The translations under genes and the position numbers were made by a program. Below, piece after piece: positions 42,901 to 51,416 of a stretch of 64,000 nucleotides of DNA. How positions within the stretch are numbered: the first letter of the stretch is position 1; each line of letters begins with the position of its first letter. The notes under the pieces were generated by a model, which searched no databases, was not told the origin of the DNA, and saw only the letters and a list, made by a program, of their open reading frames with translations. This stretch comes from Bacteroidales bacterium (lineage in GTDB: Bacteria; Bacteroidota; Bacteroidia; Bacteroidales; UBA932): contig JAEFAI010000006.1 of assembly GCA_016291185.1 (NCBI GenBank), positions 28,247 through 92,246 of the forward strand, read 5' to 3'.

Positions 42901-43274
42901 CTGCTTACTTCGCCAATGCCTGGACGCCCGAGCACAAGACGCTGACTCCGGGTATCGGACGCTATGCCAGTACCGCCATCGCCGCTCCTTCTACCGGCGA
43001 GCCCAATCACAGCGATATTTCGGTCCGCGACGCTTCTTTCCTGAAGATCCGCAACATCGTCCTGGGTTATGAGCTGCCGCAGAAATGGGCACGCGCCATC
43101 GGCGCCGACCGGGTCAACCTCCAGTTCCAGGTGGATAACATTCCGCCGATCTGGACCGCTTTCAACCCGGGTCGGGAGATGAGCTACTACGCCAAGAACG
43201 CTGTCTTCGATCCCGAGACCGGCGGCATTCCGCTTCGGAGCTCCTACATCTTCGGTGTTCATGTCAACTTCTAA
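39924..43274 (+). CDS. SusC/RagA-type TonB-linked outer-membrane transporter
   Basis: A 1116-residue outer-membrane transporter. Residues 1-32 form a signal peptide (SLKKAPFVGAILLTVFLLVF). A carboxypeptidase-regulatory-like domain (about 38-120, ELKGRITDPEGLPVVGATIQ) is followed by the TonB plug (ITGYQEIQLKKVTGAVSTIS, VDGLPIEGDIDDLNPYDIES) and a 22-strand-type beta barrel to the end (FGVHVNF). It imports a bound substrate with the SusD partner that starts 12 bases later. No N-terminal signalling domain is seen. The cargo cannot be deduced. Confidence 0.93.
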   Translation: MLVSSLKKAPFVGAILLTVFLLVFALPVKAQNASSRGIELKGRITDPEGLPVVGATIQNLAEKTYTTSDLDGRYVLSVKDPQNATIEISFLGMNTVTEALAGRTKLDVQMSEDKVFLEGSVITGYQEIQLKKVTGAVSTISAQTMEERYSPSIVQNLEGRVAGLSTYGGKLTIRGISSMYAESSPLLVVDGLPIEGDIDDLNPYDIESVNVLKDAAAAAIYGARASNGIIVITTKNAREKGRIDVDFSSNITVYQKRNLDYGANFYLTPAQQVQVESDYYKYYFNTPEEVADPFTSFENSLNTYANRISPVEYAYYKQAKGEITQAQLDATLAQLSNNNFAKEYGEAVYRRQVIQQYDLALRSRSDKGQSNFVLNFRTDNSGVINSFDNQMSISYKGAYDVAPWLTVNVAVNGIYGKQRQKGAGASYSPWSYPAYETLTNEDGSYRLVGSNAYRDNTEGGVFKELGVNLAEEYYNNVQNTSRQYMRYHGDLLFKIVEGLTANAQLVYETDHRTTDWQANQESYVARLFYNAYKEVDPDTGMATYHTPETGGFRNVTNMDGRYWTARGQVNYSGTFGKHEIVALAGAEFRETLYAGTRSLMLGYDDQLQNAATQLVNFGELSQMLNSPSYQKTTTTSFPAYYNVYVPYIDGNMSPIMEQHHRYASAYANFTYTYDSRYNVFGSFRKDYADVYGLNVKLRGRPLWSAGVAWNIGEEAFAKQLGWISSLKLRLSYGVTGNIYQGATSYMTAKSDELNTLTGLPYGYIESPANPNLRWEQTRTFNAGVDFSFVDNRFRGSLDYYRKQGLDLFSYKTLDPTTGFTQMFVNSADMTNNGFELLFTGDWFREKSRNGFGWSSTVTFALNKNKITNVDNPAIQAYQRFSNPYVVGYPTSSLWSYEFAGISDAEDSRGQTLWYGKVDPETGEKTVSTSAQGQPVEVLVYSGQTEPVVIAGLDNRFTWKGFSLSILMAYYGGHKMRGLIEEEVSGIGNNTALPAYFANAWTPEHKTLTPGIGRYASTAIAAPSTGEPNHSDISVRDASFLKIRNIVLGYELPQKWARAIGADRVNLQFQVDNIPPIWTAFNPGREMSYYAKNAVFDPETGGIPLRSSYIFGVHVNF

Positions 43275-43286
43275 GTCAGTACCGTT

Positions 43287-44774
43287 ATGAAAAAGATAAT
43301 TACCATCCTTGCTGCTGTCCTGGTGCTGGCTTCCTGCGCCAAGTTCACGGACCTCAAGCCCAAGGGCATGAATATGCTCTCGTCTGCCGACGAGTTGGAA
43401 CTGCTGCTGAATGCAGAATTCAGGGATTTCTACCACAATGACATGTATCAAATCCCCGGAGACCTGCTGATTACCAACACACCTGTCGCCAACCTGATCT
43501 CCCAGCCCACACCGAGCCGCAACTCCATCCTGATCACCTGGGATGACAGCTATGTGGAGCGTTTGGCTGAATTGACCAAGAGTGATGACGACTATAAGAA
43601 GCTGTATGGCTTTATCGGCCAGATTGCCAATCCGATCCTGTCTTCCGTTGATTTCGCCAGCGGTGATGCTGCAAAGCTTGCGCAGATCAAGGCGGAGGCC
43701 CTGTGCCTGCGCGCCTGGGCTCAGTTCATTCTGGTGAATAAGTTTGCCGCCGCTTACAATCCGACTACGGCAGCCTCCACGCCGGGTATCCCGTACCTGA
43801 TGGAGGATTGGGACATCTCCATTCCGCCGGAGAAGTGGACCGTGGCGCAGGTGTACGACCAGATCGTCGCCGACTGCGACGCCGCGATCGCGACGAATGC
43901 GCTTCCCGTGAAGAACGTGAACCAGATGCGCTGGAGCAAGGCTTGCCCCTATGCCATCAAGGCGCTGGCGCTGATCGCCATGCAGGACTACGAGGGGGCG
44001 GAAGCCGCCGCCAAGGAGTCCCTGAAGGTCAACGACGCCATCACGGATTACTGGTCTGATGCCAACACCAAGGTGTTGACGGCTTTTATGCCGCCGTTCA
44101 ATACGACTAAAACGGTGGGTCGCTGGCCGTTTGCCTGCGAAGAGGACCTGTTCCATACCTACACCCAGCTGATCTTCGGCCCGTTCCGCACAACGGACTG
44201 TGAGGCCAAGCTGGAGGCAGGGCATTCTGCTCTTGTCCGCATGCCGCTGGATATCAATATGTTTAACGACAATCCCATGATGGGTATGGGTATGACCATC
44301 GGCATTCCTACGTATGTGGCGGTCGGTGCCATGGGTACCGGCGCCGGTACCAGCTGGAACACCTATGGCCTCAAGACCACGCAGCAGTACCTGATCGTGG
44401 CCGAGTGCGAGATCCGCAAGGGCAATTTCTCCGAGGCCATGCAATACCTGGATGCCATCCGTGCCAAGCGTATCGATCCGGAGCTCTACGCTCCGCTGGC
44501 GGGTACCGTGACGACGAAGGAAGACGCCCTGGCACACCTGAAGCAGACCGCGCTGGGCGAGAACCTGTATTCCATCTTCAATTTCGTCGAGCGCAAGCGC
44601 TGGAACCAGCTGGATGACATGAAGGAGACGCTCAGCAGGACCTTCAACCTGATCAGCGGCCAGTCCTACACCTTCACCCTGGCCCCGGACTCCCCGCTGT
44701 GGATCTTCCCGTTCCCGGGCAATGCCGTGGACAATAACCCCAACCTGAAACAGAATTCCTACCATGAGAAATAA
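43287..44774 (+). CDS. SusD/RagB-type surface lipoprotein
   Basis: A 495-residue surface lipoprotein. The signal peptide MKKIITILAAVLVLASC has lipobox Cys at 17. TPR-like helices (AQFILVNKFAAAYNPT, KACPYAIKALALIAMQDYEGAEAAAKESLKV) and the C-terminal FNFVERKRWNQLDDMKETLS and WIFPFPGNAVDNNPNLKQN mark the family. It captures the ligand for the SusC partner. Its last codons overlap the start of the thioredoxin gene by 11 bases. Confidence 0.93.
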   Translation: MKKIITILAAVLVLASCAKFTDLKPKGMNMLSSADELELLLNAEFRDFYHNDMYQIPGDLLITNTPVANLISQPTPSRNSILITWDDSYVERLAELTKSDDDYKKLYGFIGQIANPILSSVDFASGDAAKLAQIKAEALCLRAWAQFILVNKFAAAYNPTTAASTPGIPYLMEDWDISIPPEKWTVAQVYDQIVADCDAAIATNALPVKNVNQMRWSKACPYAIKALALIAMQDYEGAEAAAKESLKVNDAITDYWSDANTKVLTAFMPPFNTTKTVGRWPFACEEDLFHTYTQLIFGPFRTTDCEAKLEAGHSALVRMPLDINMFNDNPMMGMGMTIGIPTYVAVGAMGTGAGTSWNTYGLKTTQQYLIVAECEIRKGNFSEAMQYLDAIRAKRIDPELYAPLAGTVTTKEDALAHLKQTALGENLYSIFNFVERKRWNQLDDMKETLSRTFNLISGQSYTFTLAPDSPLWIFPFPGNAVDNNPNLKQNSYHEK

Positions 44775-45756
44775 TCTCTTTTTGAGTTTGCTGCTCTGTG
44801 CTGTTGCCGCGGGCCTTTGTGCCTGCGGTGGCCGCCAGGGTTATACGATCCAGGGACCGGCGGAAGGCGAAGGCTATGCCGTGCTCCATGTCTGGAACGC
44901 CGAAGGCGCGACCCTGCGCGACACGGCTGCCTTCCAGAACGGCCGCTATGTTTTCTCCGGCTCCGTAGACGATGTCTATATGGGCGAGGTGCTGGTCTTC
45001 GAGGAAGGTCAGGAGCCTGCCCGGCATTTCCTGTATGTGGAGAACGCTCCGCTCTCCTGGAAGGACGGCTATTTCCGGGGCGGCCCCAACAACGACTTCA
45101 ACGTCGAAATGGAGGCCGTCGGTGCCAGCCTGGACACCCTCGCGGCCGACTATCGGGAGCAGCTGGTGGAGAAGATGAATGCCTGCTTCCTGTCGCACCC
45201 CGACGTGGAGGCTGCGGCTTTCTTCTACTACAACTTCAACCGCGATCTTCCGCTGGATGAGTTTGAGGCGGGCTTTGGCACTTTCACCGAGCGCGTTCAG
45301 AACAGTTTCCTGGGCAAGAACGGCCGCGAGGACATCATCGCCCGCAAGGCGACGGGCGAGGGGACTGAGGCGCCGGCCATCACCCTGAACGACCGGGAGG
45401 GTCAGGCGGTTTCGCTCGAATCCCTGCGCGGCCAGTATGTGCTGCTGGATTTCTGGGCTTCCTGGTGCCGTCCCTGCCGGGCGAGCATGCCGCACCTGAA
45501 GGAGCTCTATGCGCAGTATCACGGCAAGGGCCTGGAGATCCTGGGCATCTCGACCGACTCCAAGGCGGAGGACTGGTTGCAGGCGGTGAGCGAGGATGCT
45601 ACCCCCTGGATCCACGTGCGGGACGACAAGAGCGTCGCTGAGAGCTATGGCGTCCATTCGATTCCGACCTTCTTCCTGGTCGGTCCGGACGGAAAGATGG
45701 TCGGAAAGATCGAACATGACGACCTCGACGGCGTCCTGCAGCGCTTGCTGGACTAG
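44764..45756 (+). CDS. TlpA-like thioredoxin lipoprotein with DUF4369 domain
   Basis: A 330-residue exported lipoprotein (signal peptide with AAGLCAC lipobox). The N-terminal half is a DUF4369-like beta domain (YTIQGPAEGEGYAVLHVWN). The C-terminal half is an AhpC/TSA-TlpA thioredoxin with FWASWCRPC (C235 and C238) and SIPTFFLVGPDGKMVG (cis-Pro). It overlaps susD by 11 bases, so it is translationally tied to the SusCD pair. The redox enzyme in place of glycosidases suggests a substrate other than ordinary glycan or a role in maturation of the cargo. Confidence 0.88.
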   Translation: MRNNLFLSLLLCAVAAGLCACGGRQGYTIQGPAEGEGYAVLHVWNAEGATLRDTAAFQNGRYVFSGSVDDVYMGEVLVFEEGQEPARHFLYVENAPLSWKDGYFRGGPNNDFNVEMEAVGASLDTLAADYREQLVEKMNACFLSHPDVEAAAFFYYNFNRDLPLDEFEAGFGTFTERVQNSFLGKNGREDIIARKATGEGTEAPAITLNDREGQAVSLESLRGQYVLLDFWASWCRPCRASMPHLKELYAQYHGKGLEILGISTDSKAEDWLQAVSEDATPWIHVRDDKSVAESYGVHSIPTFFLVGPDGKMVGKIEHDDLDGVLQRLLD

Positions 45757-45774
45757 AACGCCTTCTCTGCTGAG

Positions 45775-45810
45775 AACGCCCTTTGCCCTCGTGGTGAAGG
45801 GCGTTTTTTG
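45775..45810 (+). terminator. Terminator after the TlpA gene
   Basis: AACGCCCTT (45775-45783) and AAGGGCGTT (45797-45805) form a perfect stem followed by TTTTG. It ends the SusCD-TlpA operon. Confidence 0.85.
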
Positions 45811-45829
45811 ATTTCAGCGGGAAATATCT

Positions 45830-45837
45830 TACCTTTG
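45830..45837 (+). promoter_or_regulatory. -7 box (TACCTTTG) for the riboflavin operon
   Basis: TACCTTTG lies a few bases before the 5' end of the FMN riboswitch, placing the transcription start at the base of the riboswitch. Confidence 0.65.
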
Positions 45838-45843
45838 CGTTCG

Positions 45844-45962
45844 ATATCTCTTCAGGGCAGGGTGCAATTCCCTACTGGCGGTATAGTCCGCGACTCCCCG
45901 AGAGGGGACTGAGCCGGTGAAACTCCGACACCAACGGTATAGTCCGGATGGAAGACGGGATA
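45844..45962 (+). promoter_or_regulatory. FMN riboswitch (RFN element)
   Basis: All conserved RFN words are present in order: CTTCAGGGCAGGGTG, AATTCCC, ACTGGCGGTA, AGTCCGCGA, GAGCCGGTGAAA, CGACACCAACGGTA, AGTCCGGATGGAAGA. The closing P1 stem (TATCTCTTC with GAAGA..GGATA) ends 4 bases before the ribD ATG at 45966, so FMN binding probably sequesters the ribosome-entry region. There is no terminator between aptamer and start codon, which favours control of translation. Confidence 0.96.
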
Positions 45963-45965
45963 AGT

Positions 45966-47087
45966 ATGGTTAGAATTCTCAACACCTGGTCGGATGCCGA
46001 CCGGGCATACATGCAGGAGGCGATCGCCCTTGCAGAACGCGGGCGCGGACACACGGCGCCCAACCCCATGGTAGGATGCGTCCTGGTAAAGGACGGCCGG
46101 ACCATCGGACGCGGTTACCATCATCGATACGGAGACCTTCACGCGGAGCGCGACGCGCTGGCTGCGTGCACGGAGGACCCGACGGGCGCGACGATGTACG
46201 TCACCCTCGAGCCTTGCTGCCACCACGGCAAACAGCCGCCCTGCACGGATGCGATCCTTGCGGCCGGCATTGCCCGCGTGGTGGTGGGCGCGACCGATCC
46301 CAACCCGCTGGTCGGCGGCAAGGGGATCGCCCTGCTGCGCTCGGGCGGCGTGGCCGTCGAGGCCGGACTGCTGGAGGAGAAAATCCGCGAGCAGAACCGC
46401 ATTTTCCTGAAATACATCACGCAGCGGCGGCCCTGGGTCAGCCTGAAGGTCGCGATGACCCTGGACGGTAAAATCGCCACCGCGTCCGGCGACGCCCGCT
46501 GGGTAACGTCCGAAGCCGCGCGCGAATATGTGCAGCAGCTTCGCGGACAGCGCTGCGGCATCTGCGTCGGCGCCGGGACCGTCCGGCTGGATGATCCGAT
46601 GCTGACCTGCCGCGCCGAAGGGTATCGGAACCCCGTCCGTATCCTGCCGGACAGTGTGGCCTCCCTTTCGCCGGACAGCCGGATTGCGCGGAGCGCCGCC
46701 GACATCCGGACCCTCGTCGCGCACACGGATGCGGCGCCTGCCGGACGGCTGGAGCGGCTGCGCGCCTGCGGCGTCGAGCTCCTGCCCTGCGCTGCCCGCG
46801 ACGGGCGCGTGGACCTGCCGGACATGCTGTCCCGGCTCGGCGCCCTGGGCATCGACTCCATCCTGCTGGAGGGCGGCGAAGCGCTCAACGGGAGCTTCGT
46901 CGCACAGGGGCTCGTCGATGAATATTTCATTTTCATCGCGCCCAAGATCTTGGGCGGAGATGATGCCAAAACCGCCGTCGGTGGCTCTGGGTTTGCGAAA
47001 ATGGCAGACGCGCAGAAGCTTGACATCCGCTCCGTGGAGCAGATCGGTCCCGACCTCCTGATCCACGCCTATCCGAAGAAGCAATAG
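45966..47087 (+). CDS. ribD: Bifunctional riboflavin deaminase-reductase RibD
   Basis: A 373-residue cytosolic enzyme for steps 2 and 3 of riboflavin synthesis. The N-terminal deaminase domain has the zinc set in HAERDALAAC and PCCHHGKQPPC, after APNPMVGCVLV. The C-terminal reductase domain shows PWVSLKVAMTLDGKIA and VGAGTVRLDDP, ending with LLEGGEALNGSF. Start is ATG 45966, just after the riboswitch; the ATG at 45948 is within the aptamer and is rejected. First gene of the rib operon. Confidence 0.95.
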   Translation: MVRILNTWSDADRAYMQEAIALAERGRGHTAPNPMVGCVLVKDGRTIGRGYHHRYGDLHAERDALAACTEDPTGATMYVTLEPCCHHGKQPPCTDAILAAGIARVVVGATDPNPLVGGKGIALLRSGGVAVEAGLLEEKIREQNRIFLKYITQRRPWVSLKVAMTLDGKIATASGDARWVTSEAAREYVQQLRGQRCGICVGAGTVRLDDPMLTCRAEGYRNPVRILPDSVASLSPDSRIARSAADIRTLVAHTDAAPAGRLERLRACGVELLPCAARDGRVDLPDMLSRLGALGIDSILLEGGEALNGSFVAQGLVDEYFIFIAPKILGGDDAKTAVGGSGFAKMADAQKLDIRSVEQIGPDLLIHAYPKKQ

Positions 47088-47093
47088 ACAGTT

Positions 47094-47741
47094 ATGTTTA
47101 CAGGAATCATAGAAGAAATCGGCACGGTCCGTGCCATCACGAATACGGCCTCCGGGACCGCGCTGCGCATCGCTGCCGCGCGGGTGACGGAGGGGACGCG
47201 CGTCGGCGACAGCATCGCCGTGAACGGCGTCTGCCTGACGGTCACCGCCTGCTCCGACCGGGAGTTCTCGGCAGACGTCATGCCCGAAACGGTACGCCTT
47301 ACCAGCCTCGCCGGCCTGCGCCCCGGCGCGAGGGTCAACCTGGAACGTGCCATGACGCCCGACGGCCGCCTGGGCGGGCATGTTGTCTCCGGCCACGTCG
47401 ATGCCTGCGGGCAGGTCGTGGCCGTGGTCCCGGACGGCATCGCCCGGCGCGTGAGCGTCGCGCTCGAGCCCGCGCTGCTTCGATATATTGCCCGGAAGGG
47501 CTCCGTGACCCTGGACGGCGTCAGCCTGACGGTCGTCGATGTGGATGAGCGTTCCTTCGCGGTCTCGCTCATTCCCCAGACCCGCTCGGCCACGACCCTG
47601 GGCGAACTCCGGACCGGCAGCCGCATCAACGTGGAAGTGGACTTGCTCGCGCGCTACACCGAGCGCCTGCTGGCGACGCAAACCCCGCAGAATCAGAAGA
47701 ATGGCCTCTCTCTGGAGTGGCTCGCAGAAAATGGATTTTAA
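47094..47741 (+). CDS. ribE: Riboflavin synthase alpha chain
   Basis: A 215-residue cytosolic enzyme that converts two molecules of 6,7-dimethyl-8-ribityllumazine into riboflavin. Two lumazine-binding repeats: [15 protein letters not shown] and, in the second half, [15 protein letters not shown] with [10 protein letters not shown]. Length is normal for the trimeric enzyme. It starts 6 bases after ribD and stops one base before the ribBA start. Confidence 0.95.
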   Translation: MFTGIIEEIGTVRAITNTASGTALRIAAARVTEGTRVGDSIAVNGVCLTVTACSDREFSADVMPETVRLTSLAGLRPGARVNLERAMTPDGRLGGHVVSGHVDACGQVVAVVPDGIARRVSVALEPALLRYIARKGSVTLDGVSLTVVDVDERSFAVSLIPQTRSATTLGELRTGSRINVEVDLLARYTERLLATQTPQNQKNGLSLEWLAENGF

Positions 47742-47742
47742 T

Positions 47743-48963
47743 ATGTCAGACAATACTTTATCGACCATCGAAGAGGCCCTCGAAGAGCTACGCCAGGGGC
47801 ACCTCATTGTCGTCATCGACGATCCCGAGCGGGAGAACGAAGGCGACCTCATCTGCGCCGCGCGCTACGCGACGCCCGACAATGTCAATTTTATGGCCAC
47901 CCACGGCAAAGGCCTGATCTGTATGCCGATGAGTGAGGTCTATACCTCCCGGTTGGATCTCAACCCCATGGTGAGCTGCAATACCGACAATCATCACACA
48001 GCCTTTACCGTGTCCATCGATCACGTGTCCACAACCACGGGCATCTCGGCCGTGGAGCGCTCCGTAACGGCGCTGAAGTGCATCGCTCCGGACGCGACGC
48101 CTGCTGACTTCCGTCGTCCCGGGCATATGTTCCCGCTCAAGGCGCGCCGCGGCGGCGTGCTCATTCGCGCCGGCCACACGGAGGCCACGGTGGACCTGAT
48201 GCGCCTCGCGAGTCTGGAGGAGTGCGGTCTGTGCTGCGAGATCATGCGCGAGGACGGCACGATGATGCGTACGCCGGAACTGCTCGCTTTTGCGCGGGAG
48301 CATGGCCTGAAGATCGTCTCCATCGCCGACCTGATCCGCTACCGCCGCGCGCACGAGAAGACGATTGAGTGCGTCACGGTGGCCGATCTGCCGACGAAAT
48401 ACGGCCATTTCAAGGCCTACGGCTTTGAAAGCAAGATCACGGGTGAGCACCACATCGCCCTCGTCAAGGGCGACGTGACCACGCCCGAACCGGTCCTCTG
48501 CCGCGTGCACTCCGAGTGCCTGACCGGCGATGTGTTCGGCTCGCTGCGCTGCGACTGCGGCGAGCAGCTCGAAGAGGCGCTGCGCCGCATCGAGCTGGCC
48601 GGCCGCGGGATCCTGCTCTACCTCCGGCAGGAGGGGCGTGGCATCGGCCTGATCAACAAGCTCCGCGCCTACCGGCTGCAGGAGCAGGGGATGGATACGG
48701 TCGAAGCGAACCTCGCGCTCGGGTTTGCACCGGACCTGCGCGAGTACGGCACCGGTGCCGCCATCCTCTCCGATCTGGGCGCCCGGCAACTGATCCTGAT
48801 GACCAATAACCCTGAGAAGATCAGCGGCCTGGACGGCTTCGGCATCGAAATCGTCGGCCGGGAGCCGATCGAAATCAAGAGCAATGCGGTCAACGACCGT
48901 TACCTGCGCACCAAGTGCAGCAAAATGGGGCACCTGCTCCACCTCGACGATATGAACAAATAA
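47743..48963 (+). CDS. ribBA: Bifunctional DHBP synthase / GTP cyclohydrolase II
   Basis: A 406-residue cytosolic enzyme for the two committed steps of riboflavin synthesis. The N-terminal DHBP synthase half (about 1-205) has [12 protein letters not shown] and [12 protein letters not shown]. The C-terminal cyclohydrolase half has the zinc cysteines in [20 protein letters not shown] and the [12 protein letters not shown] loop. The start is ATG 47743 ([11 protein letters not shown]), though an in-frame ATG at 47731 overlapping ribE is possible. Confidence 0.95.
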   Translation: MSDNTLSTIEEALEELRQGHLIVVIDDPERENEGDLICAARYATPDNVNFMATHGKGLICMPMSEVYTSRLDLNPMVSCNTDNHHTAFTVSIDHVSTTTGISAVERSVTALKCIAPDATPADFRRPGHMFPLKARRGGVLIRAGHTEATVDLMRLASLEECGLCCEIMREDGTMMRTPELLAFAREHGLKIVSIADLIRYRRAHEKTIECVTVADLPTKYGHFKAYGFESKITGEHHIALVKGDVTTPEPVLCRVHSECLTGDVFGSLRCDCGEQLEEALRRIELAGRGILLYLRQEGRGIGLINKLRAYRLQEQGMDTVEANLALGFAPDLREYGTGAAILSDLGARQLILMTNNPEKISGLDGFGIEIVGREPIEIKSNAVNDRYLRTKCSKMGHLLHLDDMNK

Positions 48964-48980
48964 TTTAAAGGTAAAGAGAT

Positions 48981-49442
48981 ATGAAAACCATCGAAGGAAA
49001 GCTTATTGCATCCAATCTGAAAATCGGCGTCGTCGCCTCCCGATTCAACGAATTCATCACCGGCAAACTGCTTGGCGGCGCTCAGGACTCCTTTGTCCGC
49101 CACGGCGGCAACGCCGACGACCTGACTGTCGCTTGGGTCCCGGGCGCGTTTGAGATTCCGCTCGTTGCCCAGAAGATGGCCCAGTCCGGCCAGTATGACG
49201 CCGTCGTGTGCCTCGGCGCCGTGATCCGCGGCAACACCCCGCACTTCGACATGGTCGCGAACGAGTCCGTCAAGGGTATTGCCCAGGCTGGTCTGCAGAG
49301 CGGCATCCCCGTCATCTACGGTGTGCTGACCACCGACTCCATCGAGCAGGCCATCGAGCGCGCCGGCACCAAGGCCGGCAACAAGGGCTTCGACGCCATG
49401 ACCTCCGCCATCGAGATGGTCAACCTGACCCGGCAGCTGTAG
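48981..49442 (+). CDS. ribH: 6,7-dimethyl-8-ribityllumazine synthase
   Basis: A 153-residue enzyme that joins the ribityl-aminouracil and dihydroxybutanone phosphate, usually as a 60-subunit shell. Motifs are [35 protein letters not shown] and GVLTTDS. It is the last gene of the FMN-regulated operon, completing ribD-ribE-ribBA-ribH. Its stop is 1 base from the convergent transporter gene, with no visible terminator between. Confidence 0.95.
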   Translation: MKTIEGKLIASNLKIGVVASRFNEFITGKLLGGAQDSFVRHGGNADDLTVAWVPGAFEIPLVAQKMAQSGQYDAVVCLGAVIRGNTPHFDMVANESVKGIAQAGLQSGIPVIYGVLTTDSIEQAIERAGTKAGNKGFDAMTSAIEMVNLTRQL

Positions 49443-49443
49443 C

Positions 49444-50355
49444 TTAACGCGTTTTTCTCGGCACGAAATTGACCAGGCCGACGCCGGTGAATACCAGGAC
49501 GCAGGCCAGGATCTTGAGGAGCGTGAGATGGTCCAGTCCCATCGCCAGGGCGATCACCATGGCGATGACGGGCTGCACATAGGTGTACATGCAGACGACG
49601 ACTGGCCGCAGGCGTTTCTGAGCGACCGGGATCAGGAAATAGGAGATGAAGGTGGCACCGACCACGACGTAGATGACCTGCCACAGTACGTCCCCTGGCA
49701 CGGCCGCGAGGTCGGAGGCCCCGAATGCGCTGAAGGAGAAGGGGAGTGCCATCAGCGAGGAGAAGAGGAACATCCACTTCATGAAAGTCACGACCGAGTA
49801 CCGCTGGATCAGCGGCTTGAACACGCCCACGTAGGTCGCGAAGCTCAACGTGTTGATAAGCATGCCGAGGATACCCCAGATAGAGGTGGAATCGGCTCCG
49901 GAGCGAATGGAGACGCAGTTGAAGATGAGGATGAACACGCCGATGAGGCTCAGGGCAATGCCTGCCACGCCGCTCCAGGTAATCCGCTCGTGAATCACGA
50001 TGGTGGAGATGACAAGCGTCATGATGGGGCTCAGCGTGCTCAGGATGGAGGCGTCGATGGCCGTGGCCTTCGTGATGGCGAAGAGGAACGATAGCTGCGT
50101 CATGAAGAGCCCGAGGAAAGACGCGAGGGCAACTTTCCAAAGGTCTCCTTTTGCTATCTGCTCCTTCGGAGCCGTGAAGAGCGACCAGATCCAGAACAGT
50201 GCCGTCGCTCCGAAAGAGCGCAGACAGAACAGCGCCATGGGCGTGATGTTCCCGTCGATGGCTATGTTCTTGCAGCAGATGATATTAAATCCGAAGATGG
50301 CGTATGCTGTAAAGCACGCCAGGTTCCCGATCAGTGTACTATTCTGCGTCTTCAT
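49444..50355 (-). CDS. EamA/DMT-family transporter
   Basis: A 303-residue inner-membrane protein with about ten hydrophobic helices in two homologous EamA halves (CFTAYAIFGFNIICC, AIDASILSTLSPIMTLVISTIVI; second half VFKPLIQRYSVVTFMKWMF, QPVIAMVIALAMGLDHLTLLKILA). Members export amino acids or other small metabolites. It is convergent with ribH with a 1-base gap. Its neighbour riboflavin genes raise a weak possibility of flavin transport, but no motif shows it. Confidence 0.85.
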   Translation of the reverse strand: MKTQNSTLIGNLACFTAYAIFGFNIICCKNIAIDGNITPMALFCLRSFGATALFWIWSLFTAPKEQIAKGDLWKVALASFLGLFMTQLSFLFAITKATAIDASILSTLSPIMTLVISTIVIHERITWSGVAGIALSLIGVFILIFNCVSIRSGADSTSIWGILGMLINTLSFATYVGVFKPLIQRYSVVTFMKWMFLFSSLMALPFSFSAFGASDLAAVPGDVLWQVIYVVVGATFISYFLIPVAQKRLRPVVVCMYTYVQPVIAMVIALAMGLDHLTLLKILACVLVFTGVGLVNFVPRKTR

Positions 50356-50378
50356 ACTTGTACTTCAATCTCTCTACA

Positions 50379-50386
50379 CAAATTTA
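50379..50386 (-). promoter_or_regulatory. -7 box (TAAATTTG on the minus strand) for the EamA gene
   Basis: CAAATTTA on the plus strand reads TAAATTTG on the minus strand, 23 bases before the ATG at 50355. Confidence 0.5.
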
Positions 50387-50482
50387 GGCACTATTCCTTT
50401 TTTCGCAAAACCCGAAACGTAAAATACTAAAGAAATAGATAAGAATTGTTATAACATAATTGCGCATCACGTAATAACTTTA

Positions 50483-50490
50483 TATCTTTG
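50483..50490 (+). promoter_or_regulatory. -7 box (TATCTTTG) for the toxin-antitoxin pair
   Basis: TATCTTTG ends 15 bases before the antitoxin ATG. A palindrome GTTATAAC (50448-50455) within an imperfect AATTGTTATAACATAATT sits about 30 bases upstream and could be the antitoxin-toxin operator. Confidence 0.6.
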
Positions 50491-50505
50491 CAAAAAAGAA
50501 AGGAA

Positions 50506-50802
50506 ATGAAGACCACGACACGAATCAAGCGAATCGGGAACAGCCGGGGGATCGTTATCCCGTCCGAAATCCTTCGGGAGCTTTCTCTCTCGGAGCGGGA
50601 TAGTCTGGATATCTGCACGGAGGAGGGGAAGATTATCCTGTCAGCATCTTCCGCTGAAGAGACTTTTTCCGGTCCGTTTACGGGTCCATTTGCGGAGTTG
50701 AGTGGCGATCCCAATCTTTGGGGGGGATCTATGTCTGCCGTGGAATATGAAGACGAACTCCGCCGTGGCCGTCACAGCGTTAAGGACATGGAGACATGGT
50801 GA
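50506..50802 (+). CDS. AbrB/MazE-type antitoxin (VapB)
   Basis: A 98-residue DNA-binding antitoxin. The N-terminal swapped-hairpin AbrB domain is clear: TTTRIKRIGNSRGIVIPSEIL and a following LSERDSLDI strand. The C-terminal tail (DPNLWGGSMSAVEYEDELRRGR) would wrap the toxin. The VapC gene starts inside the last codons (7-base overlap). Start at 50506 is preferred over a TTG at 50488. Confidence 0.85.
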   Translation: MKTTTRIKRIGNSRGIVIPSEILRELSLSERDSLDICTEEGKIILSASSAEETFSGPFTGPFAELSGDPNLWGGSMSAVEYEDELRRGRHSVKDMETW

Positions 50803-51209
50803 GAAGACCGAGGCGGTATCTACTGGATACCAATGTCTTAATTGACATGTTTAAGGGTAACCGTCGCGTACAGGAGAATATCTTTTGCGCGGAGTTTCAC
50901 AATTGTTTTGTGTCGGAGATCACCTTGGCGGAACTCTATGTCGGAGCCTTTAAAGGAGGTCGGCCCAAGCAACTTGTGGAGATTGGTTTTGTCCTGAAGC
51001 ATTTTCACATCCTTCCCGTGTCCGGGGCCATAGAACAGTACGCGAAACTGCGTGTCCATCTGGAACGAAAAGGGATCCCGGTTGACGACTTTGATTTGTT
51101 GGTTGCGGCCACGGCACAAACAGAGAAACTGGTCTTAGTCACGCACAACCTGAAGCACTTTGAACGGATCGACGACTTGCAGCTGGAAGACTGGGATCGT
51201 GTAGGTTAA
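50796..51209 (+). CDS. vapC: PIN-domain toxin VapC
   Basis: A 137-residue ribonuclease toxin. PIN acidic residues appear in YLLDTNVLIDMF, EITLAELYVGAF, and VDDFDLLVAATAQTEKLVLVTHNLKHFERI. It is coupled to the antitoxin by overlapping stop and start. VapC toxins typically cut tRNA or the 23S sarcin-ricin loop; the target here is unknown. It lies at the left edge of the apparent insertion. Confidence 0.9.
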   Translation: MVRRPRRYLLDTNVLIDMFKGNRRVQENIFCAEFHNCFVSEITLAELYVGAFKGGRPKQLVEIGFVLKHFHILPVSGAIEQYAKLRVHLERKGIPVDDFDLLVAATAQTEKLVLVTHNLKHFERIDDLQLEDWDRVG

Positions 51210-51235
51210 ATCCGACTGTTAGGGCATAAAAAAAC

Positions 51236-51259
51236 CAGGGAACTATCCCTGTTTTTTTA
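51236..51259. terminator. Terminator after vapC
   Basis: CAGGGA-ACTA-TCCCTG followed by T7, with an A-run before it, can work in both directions. It ends the vapBC transcript. Confidence 0.8.
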
Positions 51260-51416
51260 TAGCTGATTGATAAAGGATTATTTATCTAGTTGGCCTTCTA
51301 ATATTCCTCCTCGTTCCAAAAAACGATGAAATGCGAAGGGGGTATGCTCCTGAGACACTTAAAAAGCTGATTTATCTGTGTGACAGCGGGATGGAATTCA
51401 AGGGCTTGAAGATTAA

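Noticed and set aside
39927..44765. Very long open frame (about 1600 codons) on the minus strand opposite susC and susD
   Set aside because: It is antisense to two clear genes, has low-complexity Val/His/Arg-rich composition typical of GC-rich shadow frames, and no recognisable domains or promoter.
45948..45965. Upstream ATG for ribD
   Set aside because: It lies within the conserved core of the FMN riboswitch, so ATG 45966 is the likely start.
51331..51416. Short frame starting MRRGYAPETLKKLIYL before the ccsA fragment
   Set aside because: It is too short and shows no recognisable family. It changes frame relative to the ccsA fragment, so it is likely random or an unidentifiable remnant.
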